Under the pieces are notes generated by a model. The model ran no database searches. It saw nothing but the letters and a program-made list of their open reading frames with translations, and had not been told where the DNA came from. Below are positions 14,764-23,561 of a stretch of 64,000 nt of DNA, in pieces. Origin of the DNA: Janthinobacterium agaricidamnosum NBRC 102515 = DSM 9628 (GTDB lineage: Bacteria > Pseudomonadota > Gammaproteobacteria > Burkholderiales > Burkholderiaceae_D); assembly GCF_000723165.1 (NCBI RefSeq), contig NZ_HG322949.1:2582495-2646494 (forward strand), read 5' to 3'. The position numbers were made by a program, and so were the translations under genes. Position 1 is the first letter of the stretch, and each line of letters begins with the position of its first letter.

Positions 14764-15978
14764 ATGAGCGTATCAGCAAAGAATGCCTTTTTCAGCGGCC
14801 TGCAACACAATCTCGATCAATTGCGCGGCCAGGGCTTGTACAAGTCCGAGCGCGTGATTGCCACGCGCCAGGGCGCCGAAGTAGTCTGCGACGATGGCCG
14901 TACCCTGATCAATATGTGCGCCAATAACTACCTTGGCCTGTCCGGCGACCTGCAAACCCAGCAAGCGTCGATCGACGCCACCGAAAAATACGGTTACGGC
15001 CTGTCGTCGGTGCGTTTCATCTGCGGCACGCAAACCGTGCACAAGGAATTGGAACAAGCCATTTCCAGCTTCCTCGGCACCGAAGACACGATCTTGTACG
15101 CGGCCGCCTTCGACGCCAACGGCGGCGTGTTCGAACCGCTGTTCGACGAACAGGATGCGATCATTTCCGATGCGCTGAACCATGCGTCGATCATCGACGG
15201 CATCCGCCTGTGCAAGGCCGGCCGCTACCGCTACGCCCACAACGACATGGCCGACCTGGAAGTGCAATTGCAAGCGGCGAGCGCCGCCGGCAAGCGCCAC
15301 AAGGTGATCGTCACCGACGGCGTGTTTTCGATGGACGGCACGATCGCCCAGCTGGACAGGATCTGCGACCTGGCCGATCAATACGGCGCGCTGGTGATGA
15401 TCGACGAATGCCATGCTTCCGGCTTCATGGGCGCGACCGGCCGCGGCACGCATGAACACCACCATGTGATGGGCCGCATCGACATCATCACCGGCACCCT
15501 CGGCAAGGCCCTGGGCGGCGCGATGGGCGGCTTCACATCGGCGCGCAAGGAAGTGATCGACACGCTGCGCCAGAAGTCGCGTCCTTACCTGTTCTCGAAC
15601 ACGCTGGCGCCATCGATCGCCGGCGCCTCGCTGTCGGTGCTGGAGCGCTTGTCGAAATCGACCGAATTGCGCGACCGCCTGCATGAAAACACCGCCTACT
15701 TCCGGGCCGAGATCGAGCGTCTCGGTTTCACCATCAAGCCGGGCAGCCATCCGGTGGTGCCGGTGATGCTGTTCGATGCGCCGGTGGCGCAAAAATTCGC
15801 CGCCCGCATGTATGAGCTGGGCGTGCTGGTCACCGGTTTCTTTTATCCGGTGGTGCCGATGGGCCAGGCGCGCGTGCGCGTGCAATTGTCCGCCGCGCAT
15901 ACCCGCGCCCAGCTGGACACGGTATTGGCGGCATTCGAACAAGCAGGCCGCGAACTTGGCCTGATCAAGAACACATAA
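14764..15978 (+). CDS. kbl: glycine C-acetyltransferase (2-amino-3-ketobutyrate CoA ligase)
   Basis: PLP enzyme converting 2-amino-3-ketobutyrate plus CoA to glycine and acetyl-CoA, the second step of threonine breakdown. The 404-residue product (E. coli Kbl is 398) starts at MSVSAKNAFF with an AGGG ribosome site; an extension to 14710 is unlikely. Motifs include ANNYLGLSGD, GYGLSSVRFICGT, the PLP-aspartate region VMIDECHASGFMG and the Schiff-base lysine in ITGTLGKALGGAMGG. The next gene, the SDR-type threonine dehydrogenase, starts 18 bp downstream, so the two steps are co-transcribed. The XRE-cupin operator lies upstream. Confidence 0.95.
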   Translation: MSVSAKNAFFSGLQHNLDQLRGQGLYKSERVIATRQGAEVVCDDGRTLINMCANNYLGLSGDLQTQQASIDATEKYGYGLSSVRFICGTQTVHKELEQAISSFLGTEDTILYAAAFDANGGVFEPLFDEQDAIISDALNHASIIDGIRLCKAGRYRYAHNDMADLEVQLQAASAAGKRHKVIVTDGVFSMDGTIAQLDRICDLADQYGALVMIDECHASGFMGATGRGTHEHHHVMGRIDIITGTLGKALGGAMGGFTSARKEVIDTLRQKSRPYLFSNTLAPSIAGASLSVLERLSKSTELRDRLHENTAYFRAEIERLGFTIKPGSHPVVPVMLFDAPVAQKFAARMYELGVLVTGFFYPVVPMGQARVRVQLSAAHTRAQLDTVLAAFEQAGRELGLIKNT

Positions 15979-15996
15979 TCAGTCAGGAAGAACAGC

Positions 15997-16959
15997 ATGG
16001 AACGCATTTTAGTCATCGGCGCCAACGGCCAGATCGGCAGTGAACTGGTGGGCGCCCTGGCGCAGCAGCACGGCGCGGCGAACGTCATCGCCGGCGATAT
16101 CGGTGGCAACAACCTGTACCAGGCCCAGCGTTATACGCAATTGAACGTGCTCGACAAGGCCGGCCTGGCCGCCATCGTCGAGCAAGAGGGCATTACCCAG
16201 GTCTACCAGCTGGCGGCGATGCTGTCGGCCACCGGCGAAGCGGCGCCATTGAAGGCGTGGGACTTGAACATGGATGGCTTGCTGAACATCCTGGAACTGG
16301 CGCGCGAACGTAATGAAGCGGGCAAGCCGCTGCGGATTTTCTGGCCATCGTCGATCGCCGCGTTCGGCCCGAACACGCCACCGGTGAACACGCCGCAAAT
16401 GACGGTGATGGACCCGACCTCGATGTACGGCATCAGCAAGCTGGCCGGCGAGCGCCTGTGCGAATATTATTTTAATAAGTATGGCGTCGACGTGCGCAGC
16501 ATCCGCTACCCGGGCATCATCAGCTACAAGTCGCCCCCGGGCGGCGGCACCACCGATTACGCGATCGCGATTTTCCACGCCGCCTTGCGTGGCGAGCGCT
16601 ATGAATGCTTCCTTGGCCCGGACACCACCTTGCCGATGATTTACATGCCCGATGCGATCCGCGCCACCATCGAATTGATGGATGCGCCGGCCGCACAGAT
16701 CCGGATCCGTTCATCTTATAATGTGGCCGGCGTGTCGTTCAACCCGGCGCAATTGGCCAGGGCCATCACGCGCATGGTGGCGGACTTCACCATCGGCTAC
16801 CAGCCGGACAGCCGCCAGGCCATCGCCGACAGCTGGCCGCAAAGCCTGGACGACAGCAAGGCCAGCGCCGACTGGGGCTGGAAAGCCCGGATCGGCGTGG
16901 AGCAGATGGTGACCGACATGCTGGCCAACATCGATATCGGCGTGGCCCAGGCTGCGTGA
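15997..16959 (+). CDS. L-threonine 3-dehydrogenase, SDR/epimerase type
   Basis: NAD-dependent short-chain dehydrogenase (320 residues) oxidising L-threonine to 2-amino-3-ketobutyrate. It is the epimerase-like form, not the zinc-dependent MDR form of E. coli. It has the nucleotide-binding motif GANGQIGSEL, the catalytic YxxxK as MYGISKLAGE and the active-site Ser region WPSSIAAFGP. RYPGIISYKSPPGGGTTDYA and the C-terminal SWPQSLDDSKASADWGWK stretch are typical of this family. It is coupled directly to kbl (18-bp gap). The function is strongly supported by this pairing. Confidence 0.9.
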   Translation: MERILVIGANGQIGSELVGALAQQHGAANVIAGDIGGNNLYQAQRYTQLNVLDKAGLAAIVEQEGITQVYQLAAMLSATGEAAPLKAWDLNMDGLLNILELARERNEAGKPLRIFWPSSIAAFGPNTPPVNTPQMTVMDPTSMYGISKLAGERLCEYYFNKYGVDVRSIRYPGIISYKSPPGGGTTDYAIAIFHAALRGERYECFLGPDTTLPMIYMPDAIRATIELMDAPAAQIRIRSSYNVAGVSFNPAQLARAITRMVADFTIGYQPDSRQAIADSWPQSLDDSKASADWGWKARIGVEQMVTDMLANIDIGVAQAA

Positions 16960-17009
16960 CCGGTCCCCGCTCAAGCAAATAATTACACTGAATAATAAGA
17001 GACACACTG

Positions 17010-18428
17010 ATGGACATGAGCGTATTTGATCTGTTTAAAATCGGCATAGGGCCGTCGAGTTCCCACACCGTGGGACCGATGGTCGCGGCGCGCCGTTTCT
17101 TGATCGAATGCGGTTCGCTGGAGCAGGCGGTCGGTGTCGAAGCGGCGCTGTATGGCTCGCTGGCGCTGACCGGCGTCGGCCATGCCACCGACAAGGCGGT
17201 GATCCTCGGCCTGATGGGCGAAACGCCGCAAGGCGTGGTGCCCGATCAAGTCGACACCATGCTGGCGGCGATCGAGGCGGCCGGTGCAATCCGGCTGCTC
17301 GGTACGCACGCCGTGCCGTTCAGCGCCGCGACCGGCCTGGTCTGGCACAAAAGCGCATCGCTGCCGGAACATCCGAACGGCATGCGTTTTACCTTGAAGC
17401 TGGCCGACGGCAGCCGCATCGAGCAGGTGTTTTATTCGGTCGGCGGCGGTTTTATCCACGCCGCCGGCGAAGCGCAGGCCAAGCATGACGCCGGGCAGGC
17501 CACGGATGCGCCGCATGCGCCGGCGCCGGGCGCGGTGTATCCGTTCGACACGATGGACCAGTTGCTGGCGCACGGCAAGGCCAGCGGCTTGTCGATTCCC
17601 GACATGTTGCGGACCAATGAGTGTGTCAAGCTGAGCAACGACGAGCTGAATGCGGGCCTGGACCGCATCTGGCACGTGATGCGCGACTGTATCGCCCATG
17701 GGCTGGACACGCCGGGCCAATTGCCGGGCGGCTTGAACGTCAAGCGCCGCGCCGCCAACCTGTGGCGCCAGGCGCAAGACGCCAAGGCGTCCGACGACCG
17801 CGCCAACGACTTGCCGCACGACGCGGTGCACCTGGTCAGCCTGTATGCGATGGCGGTCAATGAAGAAAACGCCGCCGGCGGGCGGGTCGTCACGGCGCCG
17901 ACCAATGGCGCGGCCGGCATCATCCCGGCGGTGCTGCGCTATTACGCCGAGGATTGCCGGCCCAGCGATCCGGTCAGCGGGGTGCGCCGCTTCATGCTGA
18001 CGGCGGCGGCGATCGGCATGCTGTGCAAGCGCAATGCGTCGATTTCCGGCGCCGAAATCGGCTGCCAGGGCGAAGTCGGCGTGGCGTGCGCGATGGCGGC
18101 GGCGGGCCTGGTCGCGGCGCTGGGCGGCAGCAACGAGCAAATCGAAAACGCCGCCGAAATCGGCATCGAACACCATCTGGGCATGACTTGCGACCCGATC
18201 GGCGGGCTGGTGCAAATCCCGTGCATCGAGCGCAACGGCATGGGCGCGGTCAAGGCCATCACCGCCGCATCGCTGGCGCTGAAGGGCGACGGCACGCATT
18301 TCGTCAGCCTCGACGAAGTGATCGAAACCATGCGCCAGACCGGCGCCGACATGCAGGACAAATACAAGGAAACCTCGCTGGGCGGCCTCGCGATACACGT
18401 GATTACCGTCAACCATGCGGCTTGCTAG
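17010..18428 (+). CDS. sdaA: L-serine ammonia-lyase, iron-sulfur type
   Basis: Iron-sulfur L-serine dehydratase turning serine into pyruvate and ammonia. It is a 472-residue single-chain enzyme with both domains: the N-terminal beta domain opens with [20 protein letters not shown], and the C-terminal alpha domain carries the cluster cysteines in [20 protein letters not shown] and the following [22 protein letters not shown] is also conserved. It lies 50 bp after the threonine dehydrogenase, so threonine-derived glycine could feed serine and then pyruvate. It is probably part of the same operon; an imperfect palindrome begins 3 bp after its stop. Confidence 0.95.
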   Translation: MDMSVFDLFKIGIGPSSSHTVGPMVAARRFLIECGSLEQAVGVEAALYGSLALTGVGHATDKAVILGLMGETPQGVVPDQVDTMLAAIEAAGAIRLLGTHAVPFSAATGLVWHKSASLPEHPNGMRFTLKLADGSRIEQVFYSVGGGFIHAAGEAQAKHDAGQATDAPHAPAPGAVYPFDTMDQLLAHGKASGLSIPDMLRTNECVKLSNDELNAGLDRIWHVMRDCIAHGLDTPGQLPGGLNVKRRAANLWRQAQDAKASDDRANDLPHDAVHLVSLYAMAVNEENAAGGRVVTAPTNGAAGIIPAVLRYYAEDCRPSDPVSGVRRFMLTAAAIGMLCKRNASISGAEIGCQGEVGVACAMAAAGLVAALGGSNEQIENAAEIGIEHHLGMTCDPIGGLVQIPCIERNGMGAVKAITAASLALKGDGTHFVSLDEVIETMRQTGADMQDKYKETSLGGLAIHVITVNHAAC

Positions 18429-18430
18429 CA

Positions 18431-18533
18431 AGAGCGCGTCACACAACGCCCATGGCGGCGTTGCATCGCCTTGTCGTGCATTCGTACTGTCTGCGGCGAC
18501 GCGCCTTGCCCTGAGCGTTATGAGACGCGCTCT
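18431..18533. repeat. 103-bp imperfect palindromic intergenic element
   Basis: The outer arms agagcgcgtcacacaacgc (18431-18449) and gcgttatgagacgcgctct (18515-18533) pair at all but two positions. The interior is GC-rich (ggcggcgttgcatcgcc and cggcgacgcgcc), with the phrase ccttgtcgtgcattcgtact. It lies right after sdaA and looks like a dispersed intergenic repeat (REP/MITE-like), possibly also ending sdaA transcripts. Confidence 0.55.
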
Positions 18534-18586
18534 CAAGGTTGAAGATGGAGTCCTGACGGGGCGCGTGTAGATAAAAATACACGCGA

Positions 18587-18616
18587 TTGGCCTTGATGCG
18601 CCGGGCGCACTATAAT
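18587..18616 (+). promoter_or_regulatory. promoter of thrC
   Basis: A perfect TATAAT (18611-18616) lies 18 bp after TTGGCC (18587-18592). It is 54 bp before the thrC start, giving a short leader. The -35 matches only three consensus positions. Confidence 0.55.
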
Positions 18617-18669
18617 AAACGCTCGCCCGCATGAGTTGCCCCGTTAGCCCAACAGGATTCTTCTATTTT

Positions 18670-20145
18670 ATGCAATATGTCTCTACCCGCGCCGAGCAGG
18701 CGCCAGCACCGACCACTCCACCACAATTCTCCGACATTTTGCTGGGTGGCCTGGCCCCCGACGGCGGTCTGTACCTGCCGGCCGACTACCCGCAAGTGAG
18801 CGGCGCCGAACTCGACGCCTGGCGTCAATTACCCTACGCCGAGCTGGCGTTCGAAATTTTGAAGAAGTTCGCCACCGACATTCCGGCAGCCGACTTGAAG
18901 GCGCTGACCGCCAAGACCTATACCAAGGCCGTCTACCGCAACGCCCGCGACGATGAAAAAGCGGCCGACATCACGCCGCTGCGCGTGCTGGAGCAAGACA
19001 ATGGCACCACGCTGATCCTGCAAGCGCTGTCGAATGGCCCGACGCTGGCTTTCAAGGACATGGCGATGCAATTGCTGGGCAATCTGTTCGAATACACGCT
19101 GGCTAAAAATAACGCCGAATTGAATATTTTCGGCGCCACCTCGGGCGATACCGGCAGCGCCGCCGAATACGCGATGCGCGGCAAGCAGGGCATCCGTGTC
19201 TTCATGCTGTCGCCGCACCGGAAAATGAGCGCCTTCCAGACCGCGCAGATGTTCAGCCTGCAAGACCCGAACATTTTCAATATCGCGGTCGAAGGCGTGT
19301 TCGACGATTGCCAGGACATGGTCAAGGCCGTGTCCAACGATTTGCCGTTCAAGGCCGCGCAAAAAATCGGCACCGTCAATTCGATCAACTGGGCCCGCGT
19401 GGTGGCGCAAGTGGTGTATTACTTCCGCGGCTACTTGGCGGCGACCAGCAGCAACGATCAAAAAGTGTCGTTCACGGTACCGTCGGGTAACTTCGGCAAT
19501 ATCTGCGCCGGCCACATCGCGCGCATGATGGGCTTGCCGATCGATAAACTGGTGGCCGCGACCAATGAAAACGACGTGCTCGACGAATTTTTCCGCAGCG
19601 GCGTGTACCGCGTGCGCAAGCCGGCTGAAACCTATCACACCAGCAGCCCGTCGATGGATATCTCGAAGGCGTCGAACTTCGAACGCTTCATCTACGACCT
19701 GGTCGGCCGCGACAGCGAGCGCGTGCGCGCCCTGTTCCAGAAAGTGGAAACCCATGGCGGTTTCGACTTGTCCGGCAAGCCGGGCAGCGACGGCGACGAA
19801 TTCAGGCTGGTCGCCAAATACGGTTTCCAGTCCGGCAAGTCGACCCATCAGGACCGCCTCGACACGATACGCGACGTGGCCGACGATTACGGCATCACCA
19901 TCGATACCCATACCGCCGACGGCATCAAGGTCGCGCGCGAACACCTGGTCGCCGGGGTGCCGATGATCGTGCTGGAAACCGCGCTGGCCGCCAAGTTCAA
20001 CGAAACCATCCTCGATGCGCTGGGCGTCGATGCGGAGCGTCCGGCCGGCTTTGAACACATCGAGGACTTGCCGCAGAAATTCGTCGTCATGAGCACCGAT
20101 GTAGAAAAGATGAAGACCTATATCGCCACCCATACAGGACTGTAA
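18670..20145 (+). CDS. thrC: threonine synthase
   Basis: PLP-dependent threonine synthase converting O-phosphohomoserine to threonine (491 residues, the long bacterial form). It starts MQYVSTRAEQAPAPTTPPQF; 13 upstream in-frame residues overlap the leader and are unlikely. The PLP lysine is in NGPTLAFKDMAMQ, the Gly-rich phosphate loop in GATSGDTGSAAEYA, and the substrate loop in SGNFGNICAGHIARM. moeA follows after 1 bp. In many betaproteobacteria hom precedes thrC; here sdaA and a repeat element do. It therefore has its own promoter. Confidence 0.95.
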   Translation: MQYVSTRAEQAPAPTTPPQFSDILLGGLAPDGGLYLPADYPQVSGAELDAWRQLPYAELAFEILKKFATDIPAADLKALTAKTYTKAVYRNARDDEKAADITPLRVLEQDNGTTLILQALSNGPTLAFKDMAMQLLGNLFEYTLAKNNAELNIFGATSGDTGSAAEYAMRGKQGIRVFMLSPHRKMSAFQTAQMFSLQDPNIFNIAVEGVFDDCQDMVKAVSNDLPFKAAQKIGTVNSINWARVVAQVVYYFRGYLAATSSNDQKVSFTVPSGNFGNICAGHIARMMGLPIDKLVAATNENDVLDEFFRSGVYRVRKPAETYHTSSPSMDISKASNFERFIYDLVGRDSERVRALFQKVETHGGFDLSGKPGSDGDEFRLVAKYGFQSGKSTHQDRLDTIRDVADDYGITIDTHTADGIKVAREHLVAGVPMIVLETALAAKFNETILDALGVDAERPAGFEHIEDLPQKFVVMSTDVEKMKTYIATHTGL

Positions 20146-20146
20146 C

Positions 20147-21367
20147 TTGAGCGAATACAAGCCCAAACCGCTGCTGGCGGTCGCCGACGCGCTGGCCTTG
20201 ATGCTGGACGCGGCGCGGCCGGTCGGCGACATCGACAGCGTGCCGACCTTGGCGGCCAACGGCCGCGTGCTGGCCGAAGCGTTGACGTCGACCCTGAACG
20301 TGCCGGCGCAAGACAATACGCAAATGGACGGCTACGCGGTGCGCGCCGCCGATTGCGCCAGCGGCGCGGCCAGCTTGCCGGTGTCGCAGCGGATTCCGGC
20401 CGGCCATATCGGCCAGCCTCTACAGCCCGGCACCGCGGCGCGCATCTTCACCGGCGCGTTTATCCCGGACGGCGCCGATGCGGTGGTGATGCAGGAACAG
20501 TGCGAACTGGTCGATGGCGTGGTGACCGTCAGGCATGCGCCGCAGCCTGGCGAATGGGTGCGCCGCGCCGGCGAAGATATCCGCCTCGGCAATGTCATCT
20601 TGCCGGCCGGCACGCGCTTGCGCAGCCAGGAACTGGGCCTGGCCGCATCGGTCGGGCTGGCGCACTTGCCGGTGCGGCGCAAGTTGCGGGTGGCGGTGTT
20701 CTTCACCGGCGACGAATTGACGATGCCGGGCGAGCCTTTGGCGCCGGGCGGGATCTACAATTCCAACCGTTTTACCTTGCGCGCCTTGCTGGAAAACCTC
20801 GGTTGCGACATCACCGACTACGGCATCGTGCCCGATGCGCTGGACACCACCCGTTCGGTGCTGCGCAGCGCCGCCCGGCAGCATGACTTGATCATCACCT
20901 CCGGCGGCGTCTCGGTCGGCGAGGAAGACCATATCAAGCCGGCGGTGGAAGCGGAAGGGCGCCTGAACATGTGGCAAATCGCCGTCAAGCCGGGCAAGCC
21001 GCTGGCTTTCGGCGAAGTCGGGCAAGCGTTTTTTGTCGGACTGCCGGGCAATCCGGTATCGAGCTTCGTCACCTTCTTGCTGTTCGTGCGGCCGTTCATC
21101 TTGCGCCTGCAAGGCGTCGAGCAAAGCACCAGGCCGATGGCCTACGGCATGCGTGCCGATTTCAGCTGGCCCAAGGCGGACCGGCGCAATGAATTCCTGC
21201 GCGCCCGCATCAATGCCGAAGGCGGCGTGGAACTGTTCCAGAATCAAAGCTCAGGCGTGCTGACCTCGACCGTGTGGGGTGACGGCTTGATCGACAATCC
21301 GCCGGGCCGGAGCATCGCGCCGGGCGACACCGTGCGCTTTATCCCGTTTAACGCATTGCTGTACTAG
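20147..21367 (+). CDS. moeA: molybdopterin molybdenumtransferase
   Basis: Inserts molybdate into adenylylated molybdopterin in the last step of molybdenum-cofactor synthesis. The 406-residue product starts at TTG just 1 bp after the thrC stop, with CAGGA upstream. Visible motifs are the N-terminal NTQMDGYAVRA, the domain-III stretch IITSGGVSVGEEDHIKP, VKPGKPLAFG and VGLPGNPVSSFVTF. The tight link to thrC and moaD suggests one transcript. The gene is intact, with a normal length. Confidence 0.95.
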   Translation: MSEYKPKPLLAVADALALMLDAARPVGDIDSVPTLAANGRVLAEALTSTLNVPAQDNTQMDGYAVRAADCASGAASLPVSQRIPAGHIGQPLQPGTAARIFTGAFIPDGADAVVMQEQCELVDGVVTVRHAPQPGEWVRRAGEDIRLGNVILPAGTRLRSQELGLAASVGLAHLPVRRKLRVAVFFTGDELTMPGEPLAPGGIYNSNRFTLRALLENLGCDITDYGIVPDALDTTRSVLRSAARQHDLIITSGGVSVGEEDHIKPAVEAEGRLNMWQIAVKPGKPLAFGEVGQAFFVGLPGNPVSSFVTFLLFVRPFILRLQGVEQSTRPMAYGMRADFSWPKADRRNEFLRARINAEGGVELFQNQSSGVLTSTVWGDGLIDNPPGRSIAPGDTVRFIPFNALLY

Positions 21368-21376
21368 GTTGAAAAT

Positions 21377-21634
21377 ATGAAGATTACGCTGCGTTTTTTT
21401 GCCAGCGTGCGTGAAGCACTGGGCATGTCGCAAGAAGTGCTGGAATTGGATGCGCCGTTGGCGACGGTGGGCGAGTTGCGGGTTGTGCTGATCGCCCGCG
21501 GCGGCGCCTGGGCCGAAGCGCTGGGCGAAGGGCGGGCGCTGCGCATGGCTTGCAATCAAGTCATGTGCCATGCCGACACGCCGTTGCCTGACGCTTGCGA
21601 AGTGGCGTTCTTCCCGCCAGTGACCGGCGGTTAA
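21377..21634 (+). CDS. moaD: molybdopterin synthase sulfur carrier subunit
   Basis: Small ubiquitin-like sulfur carrier of 85 residues. Its C-terminal Gly-Gly (PPVTGG) is thiocarboxylated and delivers sulfur to precursor Z together with MoaE. The beta-grasp pattern (MKITLRFFASVREALG ... EVAFFPPVTGG) is clear. It starts 9 bp after moeA. The usual partner moaE is not next; the following gene is a convergent small membrane protein overlapping by 4 bp. Confidence 0.92.
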   Translation: MKITLRFFASVREALGMSQEVLELDAPLATVGELRVVLIARGGAWAEALGEGRALRMACNQVMCHADTPLPDACEVAFFPPVTGG

Positions 21635-21864
21635 GACTTGGAGTTTGGCTTGTCGGTGGTGCAGATGGTGCAGGTCAACTGCTTGCGGGCGCGCCAGTAT
21701 TTGGAGCCGATGAAGATGGCCGACGCGACCAGCGACCAGGCCAGCGCGCTCAGCAGGTCGATCGTGCTGGGCGTGCCTTTGCTCAATTCCACCAGCGCCA
21801 GGATGATGAATAAAATGCCGCTTGCCAGCAGGTAGCGTGTGATCCAGTATCCCATACCTGTCAT
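21631..21864 (-). CDS. small two-helix membrane protein, unknown
   Basis: A 77-residue protein with two predicted membrane segments (about 8-26 and 38-56) and a basic, Cys-containing tail (RKQLTCTICTT). I do not recognise the family. It overlaps the 3' end of moaD by 4 bp on the opposite strand. Coding is supported by a coherent two-helix pattern and by filling the gap before the flavoprotein gene; the role is unknown. Confidence 0.55.
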   Translation of the reverse strand: MTGMGYWITRYLLASGILFIILALVELSKGTPSTIDLLSALAWSLVASAIFIGSKYWRARKQLTCTICTTDKPNSKS

Positions 21865-21974
21865 GTCGATCTCCAGAGATTTGTATTAACAGCACTTGTT
21901 CCCGCAAGTATGCACTAAATTGCACGCTTTGCCGCGTAAAATGCGGCGAATTTTCTTGTCGATCGAAATCTATC

Positions 21975-23216
21975 ATGTCTTTCAGTCATTCAGTTACTCC
22001 CCGTGTCGTGGTGATCGGCGGCGGTCCGGCCGGTTTGATGGCGGCCCAGACGCTGTCCGCCGGCGGCGCAGCCGTCGATCTGTACGATGCAATGCCGTCG
22101 GTCGGCCGCAAATTTTTGCTGGCCGGACGCGGCGGCATGAATATCACCCACGCCGAACCGTACGCCGACTTTGTCACGCGCTACGGCCAGCGCCGCGCCG
22201 ACTTGCTGCCGATGCTGGATGGGTTCGGGCCGGAGGCGGTGCGCGACTGGGTGCATGGCCTGGGCGTGGAAACCTTTGTCGGCAGTTCGAAGCGGGTGTT
22301 TCCATCCGATATGAAAGCAGCGCCGTTGCTGCGCGCGTGGCTGCACCGCTTGCGCGAAGCCGGCGTGCAATTCCATATGCGCCACCGCTGGACCGGCTGG
22401 ACCGGCGCGCAACTGGCCTTCGACACGCCCGCCGGGCCGGTGCTGGCCGATGCCGACGCGGTGATCCTGGCGCTGGGCGGCGGCAGTTGGGCCCGCCTCG
22501 GTTCCGACGGCGCCTGGCTGCCGTTGCTGGCGCAACACGGCGTGCCGCTGGCGCCGTTACAGCCGGCCAATTGCGGTTTCGATATCGACTGGAGCACACA
22601 TTTCAGCAGCCGCTACGCCGGCCATCCGTTGACCACGGTGGCCATCATCGCCACCGATGCCGATGGGAAAACGGTGCGCAAGCAAGGCCAGTTCGTGGTC
22701 AGTGCGGGCGGCATCGAAGGCAGCCTGGTGTATGCCTTGTCGGCCGCGTTGCGGGAGCAGATCAATGCCACCGGCAGTACGCTGATCCATCTCGACCTGG
22801 CGCCGGACTGGAGCTTGCAGCGCGTCATCGATGAAGTGACGCGGCCGCGCGGCGCGCGTTCGATGTCCAGCCATCTGCAAAGCCGGCTCGGCATCAAGGG
22901 CGTCAAAGCGGGCTTGCTGCGCGAATGCATCAGCGCGGCTGAATTCGCCGACCCGCTGCGCCTGGCGCATGCGATCAAGATGCTGCCGTTGCGCCTGCTG
23001 AGGCCGCGGCCGATCGACGAAGCCATCAGCAGCGCCGGCGGGGTTTGCTTCGATGGCTTGGATCAATTGATGCTGACCGCGTTGCCGGGCGTATTCGCGG
23101 CCGGCGAAATGCTGGACTGGGAAGCGCCGACCGGCGGTTATTTGCTGACCGCCTGCCTAGCCAGCGGTCATGCCGCGGGACGGCAAGCGTTGTCATGGCT
23201 TGCCAACGCGAACTAA
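21975..23216 (+). CDS. TIGR03862-type FAD flavoprotein (HI0933/BaiN-like)
   Basis: NAD(P)/FAD-binding oxidoreductase of the HI0933/BaiN superfamily, TIGR03862 branch (413 residues). The FAD-binding Rossmann motif VVIGGGPAGLMAAQTL opens the protein, followed by the family motif SVGRKFLLAGRGGMNITHAE. The C-terminal FAD contact is VFAAGEMLDWEAPTGGYLLT. The reaction is unknown for this branch; it is probably a soluble flavoenzyme. It is monocistronic, 110 bp downstream of the divergently oriented small membrane gene. Confidence 0.85.
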   Translation: MSFSHSVTPRVVVIGGGPAGLMAAQTLSAGGAAVDLYDAMPSVGRKFLLAGRGGMNITHAEPYADFVTRYGQRRADLLPMLDGFGPEAVRDWVHGLGVETFVGSSKRVFPSDMKAAPLLRAWLHRLREAGVQFHMRHRWTGWTGAQLAFDTPAGPVLADADAVILALGGGSWARLGSDGAWLPLLAQHGVPLAPLQPANCGFDIDWSTHFSSRYAGHPLTTVAIIATDADGKTVRKQGQFVVSAGGIEGSLVYALSAALREQINATGSTLIHLDLAPDWSLQRVIDEVTRPRGARSMSSHLQSRLGIKGVKAGLLRECISAAEFADPLRLAHAIKMLPLRLLRPRPIDEAISSAGGVCFDGLDQLMLTALPGVFAAGEMLDWEAPTGGYLLTACLASGHAAGRQALSWLANAN

Positions 23217-23561
23217 ACACCAGCAAGTCAGTCTAATGCGATATTGGCCGGTCATGGCGAGTTGTTGGAGTAATGAACAGCAGCCTTGTGCCTGACCGGT
23301 TTCCTGTACGCAGCAGTTTGCCCGGCCGCTTTTTTCGTCAGATTTTTTGTCAGAATTTTTTATCATTCCTGACATCGATTTAATCGACCACAATTGCTTT
23401 CCCGCAATGTAGAGGTTTGCTCAGCGATGCTACTCTGTTGGCTACAGGCAATGTTTTAACGCGCTGGCACGGCACTGTTTTGCCGTGTGCCGTATGGCAC
23501 CGTTTATTCGTACGTCTAGCGCCATTCTTGTACTGATACGTATCATTACAGTGAGCATCCG
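23217..23561. other. 345-bp intergenic region with repeats before the EAL gene
   Basis: No convincing gene. Three T-tracts each followed by a TCA core occur in phase: ttttttcgtcaga (23330-23342), ttttttgtcaga (23343-23354) and ttttttatca (23356-23365). A GC-rich hairpin (ggcacggca ... tgccgtgtgcc, about 23466-23491) follows, then the palindrome tgatacgtatca at 23534-23545. These look like leader or operator elements for the phosphodiesterase gene. Confidence 0.45.
23534..23545. promoter_or_regulatory. 12-bp palindrome upstream of EAL gene
   Basis: Perfect palindrome tgatacgtatca ending 16 bp before the start codon. Its position would allow a bound dimer to block transcription or translation initiation. 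The cognate regulator is unknown. Confidence 0.4.

Noticed and set aside
16983..18632. 549-residue minus-strand frame opposite sdaA
   Set aside because: Shadow of a clear iron-sulfur serine dehydratase gene.
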